A DNA stretch of 64,000 nucleotides from Chitinophagaceae bacterium (lineage in GTDB: Bacteria; Bacteroidota; Bacteroidia; Chitinophagales; Chitinophagaceae), in NCBI GenBank assembly GCA_016721725.1, contig JADKHN010000001.1, positions 1,612,001-1,676,000 of the forward strand, written 5' to 3'. The position numbers were made by a program, and so were the translations under genes. The notes under the pieces were generated by a model that searched no databases, was not told the origin of the DNA, and saw only the letters and a list, made by a program, of their open reading frames with translations. Of the stretch, positions 1-7,974 are shown in pieces (the first letter of the stretch is position 1; each line of letters opens with the position of its first letter).

Positions 1-1479
1 CGGTAAAACCGCTTTTCAGCATCACCATGGCATCTGAACGACTACCTGGGCCGGTTCCGTTACCGATCGTGAACAGCCTGTCGGCACTGTTGATCCCATT
101 CGCGTTCAGGGCGGAGTATTGTGTGGCGAAATGGCCAATGGTTGTTTCACCGTAGGAAGGCGCATAGTTGCTGGAACCCAGGGCCGTCGCCGCATCGCCG
201 TTCACCGTATTGGAGAGTCCCGCTGCAAAGGCATGGGTCCCGCCAACAGTATTGTACCCGCCCAATGCGGAAGCGCCATATCCGGATACCGTATCCCGCA
301 AACCGATGGAGGAACTATAGTGACCGGTAGCCTGGGAAAAATGCCCCATTGCCAGAGAGGCAAATCCACCGCTGTAGTTTTGCCGGCCGATGGCAATGGC
401 AAAAGGGTTCACATCAGCGGTATTGGCTTCACCAATGGAAATACTGTTGTCGGATTTAGCCAACGAGTTCGCTCCCAGTCCTACGGAAAAATTGCCGATA
501 TTGACATCATCCCATTGTGTTCCGGTAACATATCCTGCCCGGATAGCCGATTTCCTGGGATAGAAAAACATTTTTGAACCGGCACCGCTGAATTCGATGG
601 CCGGGCTGCTGCCCAGTGTGCCGGAAACCAATAAATTCCCGTCGGAAATATGCGTCAAAGCAGAAGGGTTTGTTGTACCGATTCCTAATTTCCCATTGCT
701 TTTCAGGGTCATTCGATAAGCAAAGTTTCCAGCAGTGTCACGGGTCGCGAAATGAATACGGCTGGATACTTTATTGGTTGAAACCGGCCCGTCTGTATAT
801 ACATCGATCGCCGCTGATTGAATATAACTGCTGCCATCATAATTCATGGTAGTGAAAGCGGCCTGGTAATCGCCGTTGATCACGGACAATGGAGCAGCCA
901 GGGTACCTCGTGCGTGCTGTATGATTACCCGGGGGCATAACCGGCATCATTCACCGCATTCCTGATCAGCAAGTCTGTCGGAGCGCCAAATCCTTCCGAT
1001 GCTAATTCCAGCCGGGCATAACCATAAGTGGAATTGGGTGTTGAAGTTCCGATGCCTAACTCCCCGTTTGTGGTCAGCCTCATGCCTTCTGCATTATTCG
1101 TCCGGAAAACCAGTGCGTTATTGTCGGTGGTGCCTAAAAAATTACTGACGGGTGTAGTACCTGCATTACCGGTGGTGCTCCAGGCGTTGACACTGGAGGA
1201 AAGCCATACCCAGGCCGAACCGCTATAATAATAAAAACCAATGCTGTCGGGTGCGTTCTGAAAGATCAGCAATCCCGTTGCCGGTGAGGCGATGCCATTC
1301 TTTTGTGTTTTGTTCATCCGCGGGATAAGCATACCCTTTGTCGTGCTTTCCACATCCAGCATGGCGCTGTTGTGGGCCGGACTTCCCGTGGAGTTGATAC
1401 CCAGGGATTGTGATTGTACAGGTTGATGGAGTGCGGCTGCAATAGCTATCGCAAGAACGAAACGCAGAGATTGGTTCAT
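1..1479 (-). pseudogene. YadA-like/tail-fibre-like surface protein, frameshifted and truncated by the window edge
   Basis: The gene reads leftward from an ATG at 1479 with a signal peptide (MNQSLRFVLAIAIAAAL, then HQPVQSQ). The N-terminal module (LDVESTTKGMLIPRM, then SPATGLLIFQ, then GFYYYSGSAWVWL) is the one found at the start of many Bacteroidota S74-type adhesins. The frame stops at about 926, after residues NDAGYAPG. The same strand continues coding in another frame from there to base 1, where it reads VIIQHARGTLAAPLS and then typical head repeats such as NSISIGEANTA, FAIAIGRQN and ASALGGYNTVGG. One added G in the short C/G run at about 928-936 would restore a continuous frame. It is a tandem paralog of the gene at 1742-4249. 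The C-terminus, probably an S74 chaperone, lies outside the window. The frameshift may be a real mutation, phase variation or a base-calling error; the sequence alone cannot separate these. Confidence 0.8.
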
Positions 1480-1741
1480 TTACAGGTTTTTTAATAAAAG
1501 ATGTACAATTAAAATCGGCTCAACCAGATTTAAGCGATTTTTACAGGAATTGGGTATTGATCAGGGTTATGAACAGTTAAATTAGGGAAAAAAGGGAAAT
1601 CTGATCTGTATTCAACATGATTTTTTACCCTTATGGAAATTTTCGTCAATACCAAAAAATACCACTGGCAGTATTTGTCAAAATAGTAGTATTTGAGATC
1701 ATACTACCCGTTAACAAAATATGTAGAGTGACCGGGTATGC

Positions 1742-4249
1742 TTATTTTTTTTCGCCCAATCGTTTTACCACTTTCTTTAATTCATCCAGTTCTTTTTTCA
1801 GTTCTTCATTTTCTTTTTTCAGTTGCTGGATACCGATCAGTGCAATACCCGCAGGATCAATGGTGGAGATGGTCTTGTCATCATCACCTGTTTTGAATAA
1901 GCGGTAAAAATCCTGTGCCATCGGGCCGATGTGTGTAATGCCATTGCCTGTTTTTGTATAGCTCCAGCGACTGACCGGCAACTGCATGATGCGATCGAGT
2001 ATGTCCTTACTCTCCAGTTCGCTGAAATTACTTTTTAGATTACGGTCGCTGGCATTGGTCCATACTCCGCCGGTAGTCAATCTTGCTGTTGTTACTCCAC
2101 TATTGAATTCCAGGATATTTGCGGCAACGGGGTTTGTGCCAAATCCCCATTTGGTAACATTGGCATCGCCAAATACCATACTGTTGCTTTGGGTAACGCT
2201 GGCATTGTAACCAATTCCTGTAGCATTGGTTATGGTAGAAGAAACAGAACTGCTGTTTCCCAATAAAGTATTCTGGCTTCCAGCAACAGAACCACCACTG
2301 GCATGTCCGATGAACGTATTTTGAAATCCTGTAGTGAGCGTGTTACCGGCCAGGCAACCTATAACTGTATTGTAATAACCGGTTGTCATATCATCCGCAG
2401 TATTTGTACCCACTGCGGTATTTTGGTTTCCGCTGTTTACAACTGCCGCAGGATTTACGGAAAATAAAGACCTGTAACCCACAGCAACATTACCGGGTAA
2501 AATGCCTGAAGCATAATTCAATGTAGCCATCGCCGATTCGCCAATAGCTGTATTCTGGCTGGTTTGTGTATTACTTTCCAAGGCATTGCGGCCAATCGCC
2601 AGGTTGTTGGCGCCTGATGTATTATCTCTCAACGCACGGCTGCCAATGGCTGTATTATTACTGCCGGTATTTGCATATAAAGCACTATCGCCGATGGCTA
2701 TGATCCCTGTAGCTGATGTGGCCGCTCTTGCGGCTACAAAACCAACGGCCGTATTATTTGATGCAGTGCTGTTGTATAAAGCTTCGTAACCCATCGCCGT
2801 ATTATTGCTACCCGAAACAAGGCTTCTTAAAACAAATGCCCCCATGCCGGTATTTCTGAAACCACTGGCAGCATTGTATGCGCTTTCATATCCAAAAAAG
2901 CTGTTGTGGGTCCCTGATGAGGATAAGCGGTGAGCACTTCGGCCCACAGCGGTATTCTGGCTGCCGGTTATATTATCATGAAGAGCCCCGGTGCCGACAC
3001 CCGTATTTTCCTGGCCGGTTGTATTTAAATAAAGTGCTTCGCTGCCAATGGCGGTGTTCTTAGTTCCATTCGTGATTGAAGTTGGTTGGTTGGCAAAAAG
3101 CGCTTTTGAACCAACTGCAGTATTGTCCATAAAATAATTGGCACCCCCGTTGAATGATTGGCTGTACATAGCAGAATCACCCACTGCGGTATTTCTCCAG
3201 CCCGAAGTATTTTTTGACATTGACTGGTTCCCCACCGCAATATTGCTAGATCCGGTTGAAAGAGCAGCAAGGGAACTGTCCCCGATAGCTATATTGTCAT
3301 TGCCGCTAATGCCGTTGATACCCGATGTGCCAATCATTGCAGAAGAACCAAGCGCTGTGTTCCTGCTGCCCTTTTTATTAAATGCTGCTGCCAGGTATCC
3401 AATACCGGTGTTGTGTGTGGCTTCGGTAAGCAAACTGCTGCCAGAACTGTTCAGGGCCAACGCGTCATAGCCTACTGCTGTAATTCCGTCTCTTTCGTTA
3501 TACTGGGCAGCACCCGATCCTACTATTACAGTATAACTTGCACTATCGCCACTGTAACTTGCTGATGACCCAATTGCTACGTTGTATGAACCTTTCCTGT
3601 TATCATTCATGGAGCTGGATCCTATCGCAATATTTGAATACCCTGATGTGTCTTTAAACAATGCGTTTGCCCCAATGCCGATATTATAATAGCCGCTTCT
3701 TTCGGCATACAGGGCATAGCTCCCTATTCCGATATTGATACCAGCCGAAGACAAATTATATAATGCGCTGTCGCCAATGCCAATATTCTCAAAGCCGTTG
3801 ATATTCTTCTGGCCGGCACCGCTGCCAATAAAATAATTTTGTTTTGTTCTGTCGAACTGCCCAATCCATCCATTGTTCTGTTTAAAACGAATGGGCATAT
3901 TGCTCGTTGTTCCGATAAAATTCACAGCCGTGTCCGTGCCGCTATTCCCGGTTGTTGACCAGCCGGTAAGGTTTGAGCTAAGCCATAACCAACTGCTTCC
4001 GGCATAATAATAAAAACCAATGCTATCCGGTGTGTCCTGGAAAATCAGTAAACCTGTTGCCGGAGAGGCAATGGCATTTTTCTGGGCCTTGCTCATGCGG
4101 GGTATCAATACCCCTTTGGTGGTACTTTTTACATCCAATAATGCACTTGCATTTGCAGTACTTCCATCTGTATTAACTGCAAGGGATTGTGCGCCGGCTT
4201 GTATGGTGATAACGACACATACGATAGCCATTGTAATTATTCTTACCAT
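1742..4249 (-). CDS. YadA-head-repeat adhesin with C-terminal S74 intramolecular chaperone
   Basis: 835 residues. A signal peptide (MVRIITMAIVCVVITIQAGAQ) leads into the N-terminal module LDVKSTTKGVLIPRM. Residues about 130-690 are dozens of short repeats of the NTAIGSRAL / NTAVGYEALY type, which form a left-handed beta-roll in trimeric YadA-type heads. The last 110 residues are an S74 endosialidase-type chaperone: the motif SDRNLK places Ser and Lys five residues apart, as in the Ser-Lys autocleavage dyad of that family. A C-terminal coiled coil of EELKKELDELKK type follows. By family knowledge it is a trimeric secreted surface fibre that releases its chaperone after folding. There is no YadA membrane anchor, so surface attachment is unexplained. 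A head-to-tail paralog follows at 1-1479. Start chosen at the ATG before the signal peptide. Confidence 0.85.
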   Translation of the reverse strand: MVRIITMAIVCVVITIQAGAQSLAVNTDGSTANASALLDVKSTTKGVLIPRMSKAQKNAIASPATGLLIFQDTPDSIGFYYYAGSSWLWLSSNLTGWSTTGNSGTDTAVNFIGTTSNMPIRFKQNNGWIGQFDRTKQNYFIGSGAGQKNINGFENIGIGDSALYNLSSAGINIGIGSYALYAERSGYYNIGIGANALFKDTSGYSNIAIGSSSMNDNRKGSYNVAIGSSASYSGDSASYTVIVGSGAAQYNERDGITAVGYDALALNSSGSSLLTEATHNTGIGYLAAAFNKKGSRNTALGSSAMIGTSGINGISGNDNIAIGDSSLAALSTGSSNIAVGNQSMSKNTSGWRNTAVGDSAMYSQSFNGGANYFMDNTAVGSKALFANQPTSITNGTKNTAIGSEALYLNTTGQENTGVGTGALHDNITGSQNTAVGRSAHRLSSSGTHNSFFGYESAYNAASGFRNTGMGAFVLRSLVSGSNNTAMGYEALYNSTASNNTAVGFVAARAATSATGIIAIGDSALYANTGSNNTAIGSRALRDNTSGANNLAIGRNALESNTQTSQNTAIGESAMATLNYASGILPGNVAVGYRSLFSVNPAAVVNSGNQNTAVGTNTADDMTTGYYNTVIGCLAGNTLTTGFQNTFIGHASGGSVAGSQNTLLGNSSSVSSTITNATGIGYNASVTQSNSMVFGDANVTKWGFGTNPVAANILEFNSGVTTARLTTGGVWTNASDRNLKSNFSELESKDILDRIMQLPVSRWSYTKTGNGITHIGPMAQDFYRLFKTGDDDKTISTIDPAGIALIGIQQLKKENEELKKELDELKKVVKRLGEKK

Positions 4250-4291
4250 AAATAAGTTGTGATTTATTCCTGGGGAAAATGATTGAAACGA

Positions 4292-4299
4292 TAAATATA
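4292..4299 (-). promoter_or_regulatory. Possible -7 promoter element of the S74 adhesin gene
   Basis: On the minus strand the bases read TATATTTA, one mismatch from the Bacteroidota -7 consensus TAnnTTTG, 43 bases upstream of the ATG at 4249. No clear -33 TTTG is seen. It overlaps the presumed terminator of glyA, so the two genes would be separately transcribed. Confidence 0.35.
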
Positions 4300-4322
4300 A
4301 AATAAATCCTCTATTGGAGGAT
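4300..4322 (-). terminator. Terminator-like hairpin after glyA
   Basis: On the minus strand the arms ATCCTC and GAGGAT form a perfect 6-bp stem around CAATA, followed by TTATTTTATATTT. It lies 26 bases past the glyA stop. The stem is short, so termination strength is uncertain. Confidence 0.5.
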
Positions 4323-4347
4323 CTTTTTAAAAACTCATTGTCCGGGC

Positions 4348-5625
4348 TCAGGTCAACTCAGGGTATAGCGGGAACTGCTGCATAAAACCCTTTACTTCTG
4401 CTTTAACCGCTGCAATGATCTTATCATCATCGATATTCATTAATACCTTATCAATAAAGTCAACCACGGTCTGCATATCTTCTTCCTTCATTCCCCGGGT
4501 GGTGATGGCCGGTACGCCTACACGGATACCCGAAGTGACAAACGGGCTCTTGTCGTCAAAAGGAACGGCATTCTTATTGAGCGTGATATGGGCCCGGTCC
4601 AGGGTTTCCTGTGCCTTTTTACCGGTGATATTCTTATTACGCAGGTCGATCAGCATCAGGTGATTGTCGGTGCCGCCGCTGATAAGCTGGTAGCCTTTGG
4701 CCACAAAGGCTTTGGCCATGGCCTGGGCATTGGCGATGACCTGTTTGCCGTATGCTTTGAAATCATCTGATAAGATCTCTCCGAAGGCGATGGCCTTGGC
4801 GGCGATCACATGTTCCAGCGGACCGCCCTGTGTGCCGGGAAAAACGGCGAGGTCGAGCAGCGAACTCATCATCCGGGTATTTCCTTTGGGGTCTTTGATC
4901 CCCCAGGGATTTTCAAAATCGTGGCGCAGCATGATGACACCGCCTCTTGGCCCGCGTAAGGTCTTATGGGTGGTTGAGGTAACGATATGGCAATGATCGA
5001 AGGGGTCGTTCAATAATCCGGCAGCGATCAAACCCGCCGGATGGGCGATATCCGCAAAAACGATGGCGCCGATCTCATCCGCTACCGCACGGATGCGTGC
5101 ATAATCCCAGTCGCGGCTGTAGGCCGAAGCGCCGCAAATGATCATCTTTGGTTTTTCAGTGCGTGCAATGGATTCCAGTTGCTCATAATCCACAATACCG
5201 TCTTGGGTTACGCCATAATGAAGTGCGTGGTAAGTTTTTCCGCTGAAGTTGGCCGGGCTGCCGTGGGTCAGGTGACCGCCCATACTGAGGTCAAGTCCCA
5301 GGAATTTTTCACCGGGTTTCATTACGGCTAAGAACACCGCGCCATTGGCCTGCGCTCCGCTATGCGGCTGAACATTTGCATAGGAACAATTGAATACCTG
5401 CTTCAGCCGGTCGATCGCCAGTTGCTCCACCTGGTCCACGATCTCGCATCCGCCATAATACCGGCGTCCCGGATATCCTTCCGCATATTTATTGGTCAGT
5501 GAGGTTCCCATGGCCTGCATCACCTGGAGGCTGGTGAAATTCTCCGAAGCGATGAGTTCAATGCCGTTGCGCTGGCGCTCCAATTCCTGTGCGATCAGAT
5601 CGAAAACCAATTTGTCTTGTTGCAT
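4348..5625 (-). CDS. glyA: Serine hydroxymethyltransferase
   Basis: 425 residues, the usual length of bacterial GlyA. It interconverts serine plus tetrahydrofolate with glycine plus 5,10-methylene-tetrahydrofolate, using PLP in the cytoplasm. Visible family landmarks are the N-terminal IELIASENF block, the NKYAEGYPGRRYYGG loop (about residues 45-59) and the PLP-lysine motif TSTTHKTLRGPRGG with the Schiff-base lysine at about residue 221. The sequence is intact to the C-terminus. The ATG at 5625 is chosen because the family starts just before this residue and a TATATTTG promoter element lies 19 bases upstream. It stands as a single gene: the next minus-strand gene has its own promoter-like element. 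Confidence 0.97.
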   Translation of the reverse strand: MQQDKLVFDLIAQELERQRNGIELIASENFTSLQVMQAMGTSLTNKYAEGYPGRRYYGGCEIVDQVEQLAIDRLKQVFNCSYANVQPHSGAQANGAVFLAVMKPGEKFLGLDLSMGGHLTHGSPANFSGKTYHALHYGVTQDGIVDYEQLESIARTEKPKMIICGASAYSRDWDYARIRAVADEIGAIVFADIAHPAGLIAAGLLNDPFDHCHIVTSTTHKTLRGPRGGVIMLRHDFENPWGIKDPKGNTRMMSSLLDLAVFPGTQGGPLEHVIAAKAIAFGEILSDDFKAYGKQVIANAQAMAKAFVAKGYQLISGGTDNHLMLIDLRNKNITGKKAQETLDRAHITLNKNAVPFDDKSPFVTSGIRVGVPAITTRGMKEEDMQTVVDFIDKVLMNIDDDKIIAAVKAEVKGFMQQFPLYPELT

Positions 5626-5643
5626 GATGATTTTTTAGCTGCG

Positions 5644-5651
5644 CAAATATA
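5644..5651 (-). promoter_or_regulatory. -7 promoter element of glyA
   Basis: The minus strand reads TATATTTG, a perfect match to the Bacteroidota sigma-A -7 motif TAnnTTTG, 19 bases before the glyA ATG. No convincing TTTG at -33 is present at the usual spacing. Confidence 0.55.
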
Positions 5652-5809
5652 AGCCGCGGTGCCAACATAAAAACATGAGGGTTAAAGAGAATGTGTATTT
5701 GTCATAGGGTAATTAGTCAAAATGTCCTACTTTCACAACCCGTTTTAAAGATAGCCTCTAAATTGATTGTAAACTAAATGCACTGCCCAGGGCAGAGAAG
5801 GGTTTCACC

Positions 5810-6817
5810 ATGAAGGCAATTATCCCGGTAGCCGGCGCTGGTACAAAACTAAGGCCGCATACCTATACTCAACCCAAAGCGTTGATCCCCCTGGCGGGAA
5901 AGACGATCCTCAGCTTCATCGTTGACCAGTTGCACGAAGCGGGCATCAACGATTTCATTTTCATCATCGGTTACCTCGGCGAAAAGATCCAGGATTATGT
6001 AAAGGCCAAATACCCTCACCTGAACTGTCATTTCATCCAGCAAAGCGAACGCTTCGGTACCGGTCACGCGATCGACCTGACCCGGGAGATCGTAGGGGAT
6101 GACGAGGTGCTGATCGTGCTGGGCGATACCATCGCGGAATACGATATCAAGGAAGTGATGAACTCGCCCCATTCCATGCTGGGCGTGAAGAAAGTGGACG
6201 ATCCCCGGGATTTCGGCGTGGCCGAGATCGGGGAGGACGACCTGATCCTGCGGGTCGTGGAGAAGCCCGCCATTCCAAAAAGCAATATGGCCCTCGTGGG
6301 GGTCTATAAGATAAAGGAGACCAATTTCCTGTTCACCTGCCTCGAAAAGATCATGTCCACCGACATCAAGAGTTACGATGAATTCAACCTCACCGATGCC
6401 CTGGAATGTATGATCCAGAGCGGAGCCCAATTCAGGGCCTTCAAGGTTCAGAACTGGTTCGATTGCGGAAAGAAAGAGACCCTGCTCGAATCCAACGCCA
6501 CCCTCCTCAAGAAATTCGGTGGCAATGTGTCCGAAAAGCATCATTTCGAAAATACCATCATCATACCTCCGGTCAGTATCGCTGAAGGCTGCGAGATCCG
6601 CAATTCAGTGATCGGCCCTAACGTAGCGATCGGTGAAAACACTTCCCTTAACCATACCATCATCAAGGACTCCATCATCGGCTCCTATTCCAAACTGGTG
6701 GAGATCGTCCTGAGCAATTCCCTGATCGGCAGCGACGCCGAGGTCAAGGGAGTCAACCGCAGCCTCAATATCGGCGACAATACGGCGATCGACCTCAGCG
6801 GAGGAGGAAAGGCATAA
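5810..6817 (+). CDS. Sugar-phosphate nucleotidyltransferase with hexapeptide C-terminal domain
   Basis: 335 residues. It transfers a nucleotidyl group from an NTP to a sugar 1-phosphate, giving the activated sugar for surface polysaccharide or cell-wall synthesis. The Rossmann-like NTP-transferase domain opens with the signature GAGTKLRP (residues 9-16) and the lysine of QPKALIPL; VLGDTI near residue 105 carries the likely metal aspartate. Residues about 245-330 contain hexapeptide left-handed-helix repeats (ISIAEGCEI, VIGPNVAIGEN). It resembles RmlA/ManC-type enzymes; which sugar and which nucleotide cannot be told from sequence. The gene is co-directional with the polysaccharide export genes from 7975. 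The start follows a leader with GAGAAGGG about 9 bases upstream. Confidence 0.88.
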   Translation: MKAIIPVAGAGTKLRPHTYTQPKALIPLAGKTILSFIVDQLHEAGINDFIFIIGYLGEKIQDYVKAKYPHLNCHFIQQSERFGTGHAIDLTREIVGDDEVLIVLGDTIAEYDIKEVMNSPHSMLGVKKVDDPRDFGVAEIGEDDLILRVVEKPAIPKSNMALVGVYKIKETNFLFTCLEKIMSTDIKSYDEFNLTDALECMIQSGAQFRAFKVQNWFDCGKKETLLESNATLLKKFGGNVSEKHHFENTIIIPPVSIAEGCEIRNSVIGPNVAIGENTSLNHTIIKDSIIGSYSKLVEIVLSNSLIGSDAEVKGVNRSLNIGDNTAIDLSGGGKA

Positions 6818-6953
6818 GGATTTACCTGTTTTTCAGGACTTTTACCGAAAAAATCAGCCGGAAATAAAATAATTGTCTTTACTTTGCGTTTCAAAGTACT
6901 TTCTGTTTGTAATTTCTTTTTTTAACGATATTTGACCAACAACGCCAAAACAG

Positions 6954-7892
6954 ATGCAGAACCGGGTCACCCGATTATTCGACATTCAATTTCCAATCAT
7001 CCAGGCCGGGATGATCTGGGCCAGTGGCTGGAGGCTGGCCAGCGCGGTGAGCAATGCCGGCGGATTGGGTTTGATCGGCAGCGGCAGCATGTACCCGGAC
7101 GTATTAAAAGAGCATATACAAAAATGCAAGTTGGCCACCGATAAACCCTTCGGGGTGAATGTGCCCTTATTGTATCCCGATATCGATCAGCATATTCAGA
7201 TCATCATTGACGAAAAAGTACCCGTTGTGTTCACTTCGGCCGGGAATCCCAAGACCTGGACCTCCACGTTGAAGCAGCACGGCATCAAGGTCGTTCATGT
7301 GGTGAGCAGTTCGAAATTCGCGGTCAAATCGGAAGAGGCCGGATGCGATGCCGTGGTGGCGGAAGGCTTTGAAGCCGGCGGGCACAACGGCCGCGAGGAA
7401 ACGACCACCCTGGTCCTGATTCCCTCCGTTTCAGCCGCCCTAAAGATCCCGGTGATCGCCGCGGGCGGAATCGCCACCGGTCGCCAAATGCTGGCGGCCA
7501 TGGTGCTGGGCGCTGAAGGGGTACAGGTCGGCAGCCGTTTTGTGGCCAGCACAGAAGCTTCTTCGCACCAGCAGTTCAAGGATATGGTCATCCGTTCGGT
7601 TGAGGGCGATACCCAATTGTCACTCAAACAACTCACGCCGGTCCGGCTGTTGAAGAATAAATTTTTTGAAGCCGTTCAGCAGGCCGAACAGCAATGCGCC
7701 TCTAAAGAAGAGCTCATGCAATTGTTGGGCAGGGGCAGGGCCAAGAAGGGCATGTTCGAAGGCGATCTGGAGGAAGGCGAACTGGAGATCGGGCAGGTGA
7801 GCGCCCTCATCCGTAAGGTCATGCCGGCTGCGGAAATTGTGCATGAAATATGGAAAGATTTTGAAACGGCATTAAACAGCCCACTCAAATAA
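6954..7892 (+). CDS. Nitronate monooxygenase / FabK-like FMN enzyme
   Basis: 312 residues of an FMN-binding TIM barrel of the 2-nitropropane dioxygenase family. It opens with FDIQFPIIQAGMIW and contains the phosphate-binding and active-site stretch AEGFEAGGHNG (about residues 137-147) and the glycine-rich IAAGGIATGRQM. These features fit nitronate monooxygenases that oxidise alkyl nitronates, but FabK-type enoyl-ACP reductases share the same GGH motif, so fatty-acid synthesis is the main alternative. The length is typical for either group. It lies between a nucleotidyltransferase and a polysaccharide export gene on the same strand, but has no evident link with them. The leader is AT-rich. Confidence 0.8.
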   Translation: MQNRVTRLFDIQFPIIQAGMIWASGWRLASAVSNAGGLGLIGSGSMYPDVLKEHIQKCKLATDKPFGVNVPLLYPDIDQHIQIIIDEKVPVVFTSAGNPKTWTSTLKQHGIKVVHVVSSSKFAVKSEEAGCDAVVAEGFEAGGHNGREETTTLVLIPSVSAALKIPVIAAGGIATGRQMLAAMVLGAEGVQVGSRFVASTEASSHQQFKDMVIRSVEGDTQLSLKQLTPVRLLKNKFFEAVQQAEQQCASKEELMQLLGRGRAKKGMFEGDLEEGELEIGQVSALIRKVMPAAEIVHEIWKDFETALNSPLK

Positions 7893-7974
7893 AATATTAC
7901 TTTAGCGGATTATTAAAATTTTGTAAATCAATCCTTAACAAATGTCAGTTCTCAAAGGAAAAGTTGGTAACGGG

